Source: Modestobacter marinus (GTDB lineage: Bacteria > Actinomycetota > Actinomycetes > Mycobacteriales > Geodermatophilaceae). From it: a stretch of 64,000 nucleotides of DNA. The translations under genes were made by a program, and so were the position numbers. Positions 23,912 to 32,059 of this stretch are shown here, piece by piece. The notes under the pieces were generated by a model, which saw nothing but the letters and a program-made list of their open reading frames with translations, ran no database searches and was not told the DNA's origin. The first letter of the stretch is position 1, and each line of letters opens with the position of its first letter. The DNA is taken from assembly GCF_019799945.1 (NCBI RefSeq), contig NZ_JABGCH010000005.1:62001-126000 (forward strand). The letters run 5' to 3'.

Positions 23912-25216
23912 CTACAGCGAGGGGCCGGAGACCAGGTAGCGGTAGGCGGTGCTGCCGGGCTCCAGGTGCTGGATCCGCAGCGGCCCGGCCTCGATCCGGG
24001 CCAGCAGCGGCGCCAGGCCGGCCGGGCTGCCCAGCTCGATCCCGGTCAGCGCCGCGCCGGTCTCCCGGTTGTCCCGCTTGACGTACTCGAACAGCACGAT
24101 GTCGTCGTCGGGGCCGAGCACCTCGTCCAGGAAGCGCCGCAGCGCACCGGGCTCCTGTGGGAACTCGACCAGGAAGTAGTGTTTGAGCCCCTGGTGCACC
24201 AGGGACCGCTCGACCACCTCGGCGTACCGGCTGACGTCGTTGTTGCCGCCGGAGAGCAGGCAGACGACGGTCTGCCCCGGCTCGACGGTCACCTGCCCGC
24301 CGGTCAGCGCCGCCGTGGCCAGCGCCCCGGCGGGCTCGGCGATCAGCCCGTCGACCTGGTACAGCTCCAGCATCTCGGTGCAGACGTGTCCCTCGGGCAC
24401 GGTCACGAGCTCCGCGCCGCTGGCCCACACCAGCGGGAAGGTGACCGCGCCGGCGCGGCGCACCGCGGCCCCGTCCACGAAGGTGTCGATCGCGGGCAGC
24501 TCCACCGGCCGGCCGGCCGCCAGGGCCGCCGCCATGCTCGCCGCACCCGCCGGCTCCACCCCCACCAGCCGAGTGCCCGGGCTGCGCTGCCGCAGCCAGG
24601 TGGCGCAGCCGGCCAGCAGCCCGCCGCCCCCGACCGGGACCACCAGCACGTCCGGTGGCGCACCGAGCTGGTCCAGCACCTCCACCGCGACGGTGGCCTG
24701 CCCGGCCACCGTGGGCAGCGCGTCGAACGCGGGCACCAGCGTCGCCCCGGTCGTCGCGGCGGAGGCGGCCGCGGCCGCGGCGGCGTCGTCGTAGGTGTCT
24801 CCGGTGACGACCAGCTGGACGGCGTCCCCGCCCAGGGCCGCGATCCGCTGCCGCTTCTGCCGCGGCGTCGTCCCCGGGACGAACACCCGGCCCTGCACGC
24901 CCAGCACCCGGCACGCGTACGCCACGCCCTGGCCGTGGTTGCCCGCGCTCGCGCACACCGCGCCGGCCGCGCGGCCGGCCGCGTCGAGCTGGCTGATCGT
25001 GTTGTACGCGCCGCGCACCTTGTACGACCGGCCGACCTGCAGGTCCTCGCGCTTGACCCAGACCTGCGCGCCGGTCAGCTCGGACAACCGCGCATTGCGC
25101 TGCAGCGGGGTGCGCTCGGCGACGCCGGCCAGCCGCCGCACGGCCGCGTCGACCTCGGCGGTGAAGGCCACGCCGGCGGAGGGCCGGCCGGCCGTGGGCA
25201 GGAAGGCGTCGGGCAT
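23912..25216 (-). CDS. ilvA: Threonine ammonia-lyase (threonine dehydratase)
   Basis: This PLP enzyme deaminates threonine to 2-oxobutyrate, the first step of isoleucine synthesis. The 434-residue protein has the PLP lysine in GRSYKVRGAYNT, the phosphate-binding GGGG in VVPVGGGGLLAGCATWL, SAGNHGQGVAYACRVL, and the CLLSGGNNDVSRY segment. A C-terminal ACT-like regulatory region follows (HQGLKHYFLVEFPQEPGAL, then DIVLFEYVKRDNRETG). One regulatory domain and the length match the short B. subtilis-type IlvA, which has different allostery from the 514-residue E. coli form. The ATG at 25216 begins a family-like N-terminus. Confidence 0.94.
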   Translation of the reverse strand: MPDAFLPTAGRPSAGVAFTAEVDAAVRRLAGVAERTPLQRNARLSELTGAQVWVKREDLQVGRSYKVRGAYNTISQLDAAGRAAGAVCASAGNHGQGVAYACRVLGVQGRVFVPGTTPRQKRQRIAALGGDAVQLVVTGDTYDDAAAAAAASAATTGATLVPAFDALPTVAGQATVAVEVLDQLGAPPDVLVVPVGGGGLLAGCATWLRQRSPGTRLVGVEPAGAASMAAALAAGRPVELPAIDTFVDGAAVRRAGAVTFPLVWASGAELVTVPEGHVCTEMLELYQVDGLIAEPAGALATAALTGGQVTVEPGQTVVCLLSGGNNDVSRYAEVVERSLVHQGLKHYFLVEFPQEPGALRRFLDEVLGPDDDIVLFEYVKRDNRETGAALTGIELGSPAGLAPLLARIEAGPLRIQHLEPGSTAYRYLVSGPSL

Positions 25217-25251
25217 GCCCCGATCCTCACCGATCGGGCCGACCCCGGCGA

Positions 25252-26178
25252 TCAGATGCCGCGGAACGGCCCGCGCGTCGCCTCCTTCTCCGGCACCGGC
25301 GCGAAGACGTTGCCGACCGTCGGCGGGGCGAAGTCCCGGGCGTGCGCGAAGATCCGCAGCAGCGGGCTGACGAGCGCGTCGTACACCGGCGGGAACAGCC
25401 GGAACCCGGCGATGATCAGCGGGTTGGCGAAGCCGGACTGCTTGAGCCGACGCGGGGCGGCGATCCGGTCGACGACCGCCCGGGCCACCCGCTCCGGGGT
25501 GTAGACCGGCGGCGGCGGGTGGCCGGTGTTGCCGAGAACGGTCGCTGCCTGCTTGTAGATCGGCGTCGTCGTCCCGCCGGGCGCGACGGCGGAGACGTGC
25601 ACGTCGGGCAGGTCGCGGAGCTCCTGCTGCAGCGTGCGGAGCAGGCCGAGCTGGCCCCACTTGGCGGTGACGTAGGCGCCCATCGTCGGCGTCGTCACCG
25701 AGGCGAGCAGCGAGCTGACGACGACGAGCGACCCGCGCCGCTGCTCCCGGAACACCGGCAGCACCGCCCGGATGACGTGGAACGTGCCCTGGATGGCGGT
25801 GTCCACGACCCGCTCGAACACCTCGGGGTCGAGGTCCTCCAGCTTCCCGTAGGCCATCACCGTCGCGGAGTGGACGACGACGTCCAGCCGCCCGAACGTC
25901 CCGGTGGCCCGCTCGACCGCGGCCTGCACGGCGGCCCGGTCCAGGACGTCGCCGGCCACGCACTCGACCGCCCGCGCACCGGCGGCCCGGCACTCCTGGG
26001 CGGCGTCCGCGAGGGTCGAGGGGCTGCGGGAGAACAGCACCAGCGAGGCGCCGCGCCGCGCGAACGCCTGCGCGCTGGCGCGGCCGATGCCGCTGGAACC
26101 GCCGAAGACGACGACGACCTCGCCGTCGGCCGGAGGGGGTTGCGGGGTGGACCGGGATGCCGTCTGCTCAGCACTCAC
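25252..26178 (-). CDS. Short-chain dehydrogenase/reductase
   Basis: The 308-residue protein has the classical SDR pattern: nucleotide motif VVFGGSSGIGRASAQAFARR, Asp region CVAGDVLD, catalytic Ser in VVVSSLLASV, and catalytic Tyr-Lys in GAYVTAKWGQLGLLR. The usual NAG motif is replaced by HSA. A C-terminal extension of about 60 residues (FRLFPPVYDALVSPLLRIF) may be a membrane-associated helix. The oxidoreductase substrate is unknown. The GTG at 26178 diverges from the pyruvate carboxylase gene, and a CRP-like palindrome lies between the two starts. Confidence 0.92.
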   Translation of the reverse strand: MSAEQTASRSTPQPPPADGEVVVVFGGSSGIGRASAQAFARRGASLVLFSRSPSTLADAAQECRAAGARAVECVAGDVLDRAAVQAAVERATGTFGRLDVVVHSATVMAYGKLEDLDPEVFERVVDTAIQGTFHVIRAVLPVFREQRRGSLVVVSSLLASVTTPTMGAYVTAKWGQLGLLRTLQQELRDLPDVHVSAVAPGGTTTPIYKQAATVLGNTGHPPPPVYTPERVARAVVDRIAAPRRLKQSGFANPLIIAGFRLFPPVYDALVSPLLRIFAHARDFAPPTVGNVFAPVPEKEATRGPFRGI

Positions 26179-26236
26179 CGCCCGGCCGTACCCCCACCAG
26201 AGCAGCGGCACGCGCGCCGCTGCCGGACGCTCCGGA

Positions 26237-26254
26237 CAGTGACGCGGGTCACTG
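26237..26254. promoter_or_regulatory. CRP/GlxR-like palindrome between SDR gene and pyc
   Basis: The sequence CAGTGACGCGGGTCACTG has perfect 7-base arms around 4 bases and fits the GTGA-N6-TCAC core of actinobacterial CRP/GlxR sites. It lies about 60 bases from the SDR start and about 90 bases from the pyc start, a usual range for such regulators. Confidence 0.55.
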
Positions 26255-26340
26255 CCGCCGCCCCGGGGCTCCGCCGCTACCGTCTGCGCACACGAGGAGG
26301 GCCGGCGCCGGCCGACCCCCCTGACCGAGAGGACACCCCC

Positions 26341-29300
26341 GTGTTCGAAAAGGTCCTGGTCGCCAACCGTGGAGAGATCGCCGTCCGCGCCTTCCGGGCC
26401 GCGTACGAGCTGGGTGCCGGCACGGTCGCCGTCTTCCCCCACGAGGACCGCAACTCCGTGCACCGGCTCAAGGCCGACGAGAGCTATGAGATCGGGGAGC
26501 CCGGGCACCCGGTGCGGGCCTACCTGGACGTGCAGGGGATCGTCCGGGCCGCCCGCCGGGCCGGGGCCGACGCCGTCTACCCCGGCTACGGGTTCCTGTC
26601 GGAGAACCCCGACCTCGCCGAGGCGTGCGCGGCCGCGGGCATCACCTTCGTCGGGCCGTCGGCGGAGGTGCTGGAGCTCACCGGCAACAAGGCGCGGGCC
26701 ATCGCGGCCGCCCGGGAGGCCGGCCTGCCGGTGCTGGGCTCGTCGGAGCCGACCGACGACGTGGACGCGCTGCTGGCGGCGGCGGAGTCGATGGAGTACC
26801 CGGTGTTCGTCAAGGCCGTCGCCGGCGGTGGCGGACGGGGCATGCGCAAGGTCGACGAGGCCGGGGCGCTGCGCGGCTCGATCGAGGCGGCGATGCGCGA
26901 GGCCGAGTCCGCGTTCGGCGACGCGACCGTCTTCCTGGAGCAGGCGGTCGTCGACCCGCGGCACATCGAGGTGCAGATCCTGGCCGACGGCGCCGGCAAC
27001 GTGATCCACCTGTACGAGCGGGACTGCTCGGTCCAGCGGCGCCACCAGAAGGTCATCGAGCTCGCGCCCGCCCCGAACCTGGACCCGGCGCTGCGGGAGC
27101 GGATCTGCGCCGACGCCGTCGCGTTCGCCCGGGCGATCGGCTACAGCTGCGCCGGCACCGTCGAGTTCCTGGTCGACCCGCAGGGCCGGCACGTGTTCAT
27201 CGAGATGAACCCGCGGATCCAGGTCGAGCACACGGTGACCGAGGAGGTCACCGACGTCGACCTGGTGCAGTCCCAGCTGCGGATCGCGTCGGGGGAGACC
27301 CTCGAGGAGCTGGGGCTCACCCAGGACGCCGTCCAGCTGCGCGGGGCCGCGCTGCAGTGCCGGATCACCACCGAGGACCCGGCCAACGGGTTCCGCCCGG
27401 ACACCGGACGGATCACCGCCTACCGCTCGCCGGGCGGCGCGGGGGTCCGGCTGGACGGCGCGGCGTCGCTCGGCGCGGAGGTCGGCGCGCACTTCGACTC
27501 GATGCTGGTGAAGCTCACCTGCCGGGGCCGCACCTTCGACCTCGCCGTCGCCCGGGCCCGCCGGGCCGTCGCCGAGTTCCGGATCCGCGGCGTGTCCACC
27601 AACATCCCGTTCCTGCAGGCGGTGCTCGACGACCCGGACTTCCGGGCCGGCCGGGTGACGACGTCGTTCATCGAGGAGCGGCCGCACCTGCTCACCTCCC
27701 GGTCCTCGGCGGACCGCGGCACCAAGCTGCTCACCTACCTGGCCGACGTGACGGTCAACCGGCCGCACGGCGAGCGCCCGCACCTCGTCGACCCGGTGGA
27801 GAAGTTGCCGCGCGTCGACCTCGACGCCACCCCGGCGGGAGGGTCCCGGAACCGGCTGCGGGACGTCGGCCCCGAGCGGTTCGCCGCCGACCTGCGGGCG
27901 CAGACGGCGCTGGCGGTCACCGACACCACCTTCCGCGACGCGCACCAGTCGCTGCTGGCGACCCGGCTGCGCAGCAGGGACCTGCTCGCCGTCGCCGGGC
28001 ACCAGGCCCGGCTGCTGCCCGGCCTGCTGTCGATCGAGGCGTGGGGCGGCGCCACCTACGACGTCGCGCTCCGGTTCCTGCACGAGGACCCGTGGGACCG
28101 GCTGGCCGCGCTGCGGGAGGCGGTGCCGAACGTCTGCCTGCAGATGCTGCTGCGCGGCCGCAACACCGTCGGCTACACGCCCTATCCGGAGCAGGTGACG
28201 ACGGCGTTCGTGCAGGAGGCGGCGAGCACCGGCATCGACGTCTTCCGGGTGTTCGACGCCCTCAACGACGTCAGCCAGATGCGGCCGGCGATCGAGGCCG
28301 TCCGGGAGACCGGGACGGCGGTCGCCGAGGTCGCGCTCTGCTACACCGGCGACCTGTCCGACCCGGCCGAGAAGCTGTACACCCTCGACTACTACCTGCG
28401 GCTCGCCGAGCAGATCGTCGATGCCGGCGCCCACGTGCTGGCGATCAAGGACATGGCCGGCCTGCTGCGCGCCCCCGCCGCGGCGACGCTCGTCCCGGCG
28501 CTGCGGGAGCGGTTCGACCTGCCGCTGCACCTGCACACCCACGACACCCCCGGCGGGCAGCTGGCCACGCTGCTCGCGGCCTGGCAGGCCGGCGTCGACG
28601 CGGTGGACGGCGCCAGCGCCGCGCTGGCCGGCACCACCAGCCAGCCCGCGCTGTCGAGCATCGTCGCGGCCACCGACCACACCGACCGGGCGACCGGCCT
28701 GGACCTGCGGGCGGTCAACGACCTGGAGCCCTACTGGGAGGCGGTGCGGCGGGTCTACGCGCCGTTCGAGTCCGGGCTGCCCGCCCCCACGGGGCGCGTG
28801 TACACCCACGAGATCCCCGGCGGGCAGCTGTCCAACCTGCGCCAGCAGGCGATCGCCCTCGGGCTGGGCCAGCGGTTCGAGGAGGTCGAGGGGATGTACG
28901 CCGCCGCCGACCGGCTGCTCGGCCACCTGGTGAAGGTCACCCCGTCGTCCAAGGTCGTCGGCGACCTGGCGCTGCAGCTGGTCGGCGCCGGGGTGCCGGT
29001 GGACGACTTCGCCGCCGACCCGGGGAAGTTCGACCTGCCCGACTCGGTCGTCGGCTTCCTGCGCGGCGAGCTCGGCGACCCGCCCGGCGGCTGGCCCGAG
29101 CCGTTCCGCTCCAAGGCGCTGGAGGGGCGGCGCCCCGCCTCGCCGCCGGCCGAGCTGACCGACGAGGACCTCGACGGGCTGGCGAAGGAGCCGCGGCGCA
29201 CGCTCAACCGGCTGCTGTTCCCCGGGCCGACCAAGGAGTACGAGCAGCACCGCGAGACCTACGGCGACACCTCCGTGCTCCCGAGCAAGGAATTCCTCTT

Positions 29301-29715
29301 CGGGCTGCGGCAGGGGGTCGAGCACCCGGTCGATCTCGAGCCCGGTGTCCGGCTGCTCATCAGCATCGAGGCGATCTCCGACGCCGACGAGCGCGGCATG
29401 CGCACGGTCATGTGCAGCATGAACGGGCAGCTGCGGCCCGTGTCGGTGCGGGACCGGTCCGTCACGTCCGACGTCCAGCCCACCGAGAAGGCCGACCGGA
29501 GCGACCCCGACCACGTCGCGGCCCCCTTCGCCGGCGTCGTCACGGTCTCGGTGTCCGAGGGCGACGACGTCGAGGCCGGGGCGCCGATCGGCACCATCGA
29601 GGCGATGAAGATGGAGGCGGCGATCACCGCTCCGCGCGCCGGCAGCATCAAGCGGGTGGCGATCAGCCCGGTGCAGCAGGTGGAGGGCGGCGACCTGCTC
29701 GTCGTCCTCGGGTAG
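26341..29715 (+). CDS. pyc: Pyruvate carboxylase
   Basis: This biotin enzyme carboxylates pyruvate to oxaloacetate, the main anaplerotic reaction. The 1124-residue single-chain form contains the biotin carboxylase/ATP-grasp domain (VFEKVLVANRGEIAVRAFRA, GGGGRGMRKV, EMNPRIQVEHTVTEEV; about residues 1-460). The carboxyltransferase domain follows (DTTFRDAHQSLLATRLR, metal-binding HLHTHDTPGG, about 520-1000). The biotinyl domain carries EAMKMEA, with the biotinylated Lys at about 1090. The GTG at 26341 begins the invariant N-terminus. No lesion is visible in this long gene, which argues against a generally poor assembly here. A strong hairpin follows the stop. Confidence 0.97.
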   Translation: MFEKVLVANRGEIAVRAFRAAYELGAGTVAVFPHEDRNSVHRLKADESYEIGEPGHPVRAYLDVQGIVRAARRAGADAVYPGYGFLSENPDLAEACAAAGITFVGPSAEVLELTGNKARAIAAAREAGLPVLGSSEPTDDVDALLAAAESMEYPVFVKAVAGGGGRGMRKVDEAGALRGSIEAAMREAESAFGDATVFLEQAVVDPRHIEVQILADGAGNVIHLYERDCSVQRRHQKVIELAPAPNLDPALRERICADAVAFARAIGYSCAGTVEFLVDPQGRHVFIEMNPRIQVEHTVTEEVTDVDLVQSQLRIASGETLEELGLTQDAVQLRGAALQCRITTEDPANGFRPDTGRITAYRSPGGAGVRLDGAASLGAEVGAHFDSMLVKLTCRGRTFDLAVARARRAVAEFRIRGVSTNIPFLQAVLDDPDFRAGRVTTSFIEERPHLLTSRSSADRGTKLLTYLADVTVNRPHGERPHLVDPVEKLPRVDLDATPAGGSRNRLRDVGPERFAADLRAQTALAVTDTTFRDAHQSLLATRLRSRDLLAVAGHQARLLPGLLSIEAWGGATYDVALRFLHEDPWDRLAALREAVPNVCLQMLLRGRNTVGYTPYPEQVTTAFVQEAASTGIDVFRVFDALNDVSQMRPAIEAVRETGTAVAEVALCYTGDLSDPAEKLYTLDYYLRLAEQIVDAGAHVLAIKDMAGLLRAPAAATLVPALRERFDLPLHLHTHDTPGGQLATLLAAWQAGVDAVDGASAALAGTTSQPALSSIVAATDHTDRATGLDLRAVNDLEPYWEAVRRVYAPFESGLPAPTGRVYTHEIPGGQLSNLRQQAIALGLGQRFEEVEGMYAAADRLLGHLVKVTPSSKVVGDLALQLVGAGVPVDDFAADPGKFDLPDSVVGFLRGELGDPPGGWPEPFRSKALEGRRPASPPAELTDEDLDGLAKEPRRTLNRLLFPGPTKEYEQHRETYGDTSVLPSKEFLFGLRQGVEHPVDLEPGVRLLISIEAISDADERGMRTVMCSMNGQLRPVSVRDRSVTSDVQPTEKADRSDPDHVAAPFAGVVTVSVSEGDDVEAGAPIGTIEAMKMEAAITAPRAGSIKRVAISPVQQVEGGDLLVVLG

Positions 29716-29717
29716 GA

Positions 29718-29771
29718 GGCCCCGTCCCGAGGCTCGCCCCGAGCTTGGCGAGGGGTGAGGAGGACGGGGCC
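29718..29771. terminator. Terminator hairpin after pyc
   Basis: Perfect 10-base arms GGCCCCGTCC (29718-29727) and GGACGGGGCC (29762-29771) enclose an inner CTCGCC/GGCGAG pair, giving a two-tier stem between the convergent pyc and globin genes. There is no U-tract, as is common in high-GC actinobacteria. Confidence 0.72.
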
Positions 29772-29776
29772 CTTGA

Positions 29777-30218
29777 TCAGCCGTCCCAGCGCGGCACCTC
29801 CTGGCAGGGGTGCAGGCCGTCGCCGTCGGTCGCGTACGAGTTCTGGACGGCGACGCGGGTGCCGAACTCCAGGTAGCTGGTGAGCGCGTCCCGGCTCCGC
29901 GCGTCGGCCGGGAACCCGGTGGCGTCGGCGGCCGCCACGAACAGGTCGACGAACCGCTGCCGCTGGTCCTCCCGGATCTGCCTGCCCTGGTGCGGCGCGA
30001 GCAGCGCCGGGAAGCCGCCCAGGTCGGCGGTGTAGCGGGGCGGCCCCCCGAACACCTCGGCGAGGAACGCGGTGAGGTGGTCGACGTGGCCGTCGTGCCC
30101 GTCGCCGAACAGCGGGTGCAGCAGCGGGTCGGCCAGCACGGTGGGGTACCAGGCGGTGCAGGGCCGGTTCGCCGCCGACGTGCGCGTAGAGGGTCGTCGC
30201 GGGTGCTGACCGGGGCAT
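29777..30218 (-). pseudogene. Truncated (group II-like) hemoglobin, frameshifted near N-terminus
   Basis: The natural start appears to be the ATG at 30218, preceded by GAGGAG, giving SAPATTLYAHVGGEPALHRL, the first globin helices. At about 30142-30152 the frame is lost. The correct continuation (WYPTVLADPLLHPLFG, then HVDHLTAFLAEVFGGPPRYT) is in a different frame and runs to the stop at 29777, giving 120 residues if started at an internal GTG (30139). The remainder has features of oxygen-binding trHbO-like proteins (HQGRQIREDQRQRFVDLFV). Loss of 2 bases, or 2 plus a multiple of 3, explains it. Alternatives are a sequencing error or use of the internal start. Confidence 0.75.
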
Positions 30219-30339
30219 GACGTCTCCTCGGATGGGGTGATTACACCGTTGCACTCGCAGGTCCTGCAGGGGAAGGCAGCTCAGCGCGCCGCCCACGCCG
30301 CGTCGCCCGTTCGGGAGCGCGGGGTGACCGGTCGCGCGC

Positions 30340-31032
30340 TCACGGGGTCAGCCGGTCGGCCAGCAGTGCGGTCGCGGCGGCCCGGTCGCCGGTGACGGAC
30401 AGCCGCGGGTCGGCCGGCGTCGTGCGGCGCCACACGAGCTGGGCCAGAGCCCGCTCGGGACCGGCCACCTCGGCCACCGGGCGGCCGCCGAGCACCCACG
30501 ACCCGGACGGCGAGGTGAGCCGCACGCCGGCCACCGGGGGTGGCATGCGGCCCAGCCGCACCTGCCGGGGCTGCATCGTGTCGACCACCTCGGCGATGCA
30601 GTCCGCGGCCACCGCCGGGTCGACCTCGGCGGCCACCCCGAGCGCGGCGGCCAGGTCGAGCCGGTGCACGAACGTCTCGTGCAACTGGCGGCGGGCCCAC
30701 CACGCGGCCGTGCCCGGGCCGACGAGGGTGGGACACGGCCGCGCGGCCTCGCCCAGTGCGGCGCGCAGCTCGGCCGCTGCCGCCGGGTAGTCCGCGACCG
30801 CGGCGGCTGCCTCGAACGGCGCGTCGTCGGGAAGGGCGGCGTGGGCATCGAGCGCGGTGCACGCCGCCGCCCACCGGTGGATGGCGGTCAGGTGCCTGAC
30901 CAGGTCCCCGACCGTCCACGGGGCGCAGTCCGGCACCGGCCGGTCGAGGTCCGCGTCGGCGGCGAGCCGGGCGAACTCCTCCTGCTCGGCGGACAGGGCA
31001 TCGAGGTGCACGAGGGTGCGCGACGGCGTCAC
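30340..31032 (-). CDS. Maleylpyruvate isomerase-family mycothiol-dependent enzyme (DinB-like)
   Basis: The 230-residue protein has the MDMPI N-terminal fold: LSAEQEEFARLAADADLDRP, APWTVGDLVRHLTAIHRWA, and RRQLHETFVHRLDLAAALG, where the DinB-like metal-binding histidines sit in RHLTAIH and HETFVHR. A C-terminal domain follows (RLTSPSGSWVLGG, then WRRTTPADPRLSVTGDRAA). Members use mycothiol and a divalent metal for isomerisation or S-transfer; the substrate here is unknown. The GTG at 31032 fits the family N-terminus. It diverges from the GlxA-type regulator. Confidence 0.87.
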   Translation of the reverse strand: MTPSRTLVHLDALSAEQEEFARLAADADLDRPVPDCAPWTVGDLVRHLTAIHRWAAACTALDAHAALPDDAPFEAAAAVADYPAAAAELRAALGEAARPCPTLVGPGTAAWWARRQLHETFVHRLDLAAALGVAAEVDPAVAADCIAEVVDTMQPRQVRLGRMPPPVAGVRLTSPSGSWVLGGRPVAEVAGPERALAQLVWRRTTPADPRLSVTGDRAAATALLADRLTP

Positions 31033-31144
31033 GGCGACAGGCTGCCGCGCCGCCGGGCGCCCCGGGAGTGGCAGTCGTGCCGGTGTTCGCCCAGTTCCTG
31101 CCACCGCCGCTGGACGGCGGGCGGGCGGGTGCCACCATGCCGTC

Positions 31145-32059
31145 GTGCACCAGCTCCGGGACGTGGCCGTCGTGGTCGGTGAGGGCGTCAGCGCCTTCGA
31201 GTCCTCCATCGCGTGCGAGGTCTTCGGCGTCGACCGCACCGAGGACGGGGTGCCGGCCTTCGACGTCGCGGTCTGCTCCGCCGATCCGGGGCCGGTCCGC
31301 AGCCGGCAGGGCTTCTCACTCATCGCCGACCACCGGCTGGACCGGCTGGCCACCGCCGACCTGGTCCTCGTCACACCGTCCAAGGTGGACCTGGGGCCGG
31401 GCGGCGACGAGCTCGACGCGCAGCTCTGGGCCGCCGTGGAGCGCGGCGCCCGGGTGGCCAGCCTGTGCAGCGCCGCCTTCACCCTCGCCCGCGCCGGGCT
31501 GCTCGACGGACGGCGGGCCACCACCCACCACATGTTCACCGCCCGGCTGGCCGCCGAGTTCCCGCAGGTCACCGTCGTTCCGGACGTCCTGTACGTCGAG
31601 GTTCGGCCGGTCCCCACCAGCGCCGGGACGGCCGCCGGGGTGGATCTGTGCCTGCACCTGCCCCGACCGCCCCACGACGGTCGCTGCAGACGGCGATGGC
31701 CTGGGCGGGGGAGCGCCTGGACGAGGAGATCGACGTGGCCGGGCTGGTCCCGGCAGGCCGTCATGTCGCCCCGCTCGTTCGCCCGGCGGTTCCGCGCGGA
31801 GACCGGTGTGACGCCCTACCAGTGGCTGCTCGAGCAGCGGGTGGCGCTGGCCCGGGTCCTGCTCGAGGAGGGGGACGACTTGATCGACCAGGTGGCCCGC
31901 CGGTGCGGGTTCGGGTCGGGGGCCGCGTTCCGACAGCACTTCTCCCGGCTGGTCGGGACCACGCCGACGGCCTACCGGCGGGCGTTCCGCGGTGCCCGGC
32001 CGGGACGTCGGACCGATGACTCCCGGCCGTCATGCGCGCGCGGTAGGAAGACCGCGTGA
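31145..32059 (+). CDS. GlxA-type AraC-family regulator, internally damaged
   Basis: The 304-residue ORF begins with a DJ-1/PfpI-like domain (RDVAVVVGEGVSAFESSIAC, VASLCSAAFTLARAGLL, TSAGTAAGVDLCLHL). It ends with an AraC helix-turn-helix pair (QAVMSPRSFARRFRAETGVT, RCGFGSGAAFRQHFSRLVGT). Between about 31655 and 31750 the ORF reads PRPPHDGRCRRRWPGRGS, which is not family-like. A different frame there encodes the expected SLQTAMAWAGERLDEEIDVA. The linker of about 35 residues that usually precedes it (RRDHG... to the Gln-Phe region) is missing. One deletion with a frameshift, restored near 31750, explains this. The first HTH is compromised, so function is doubtful. Confidence 0.75.
   Translation: MHQLRDVAVVVGEGVSAFESSIACEVFGVDRTEDGVPAFDVAVCSADPGPVRSRQGFSLIADHRLDRLATADLVLVTPSKVDLGPGGDELDAQLWAAVERGARVASLCSAAFTLARAGLLDGRRATTHHMFTARLAAEFPQVTVVPDVLYVEVRPVPTSAGTAAGVDLCLHLPRPPHDGRCRRRWPGRGSAWTRRSTWPGWSRQAVMSPRSFARRFRAETGVTPYQWLLEQRVALARVLLEEGDDLIDQVARRCGFGSGAAFRQHFSRLVGTTPTAYRRAFRGARPGRRTDDSRPSCARGRKTA

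Noticed and set aside
26179-29514. Minus-strand frame extension of the SDR gene through all of pyc
   Set aside because: It is the shadow of pyc. The SDR protein has a good GTG start at 26178 and normal family length.
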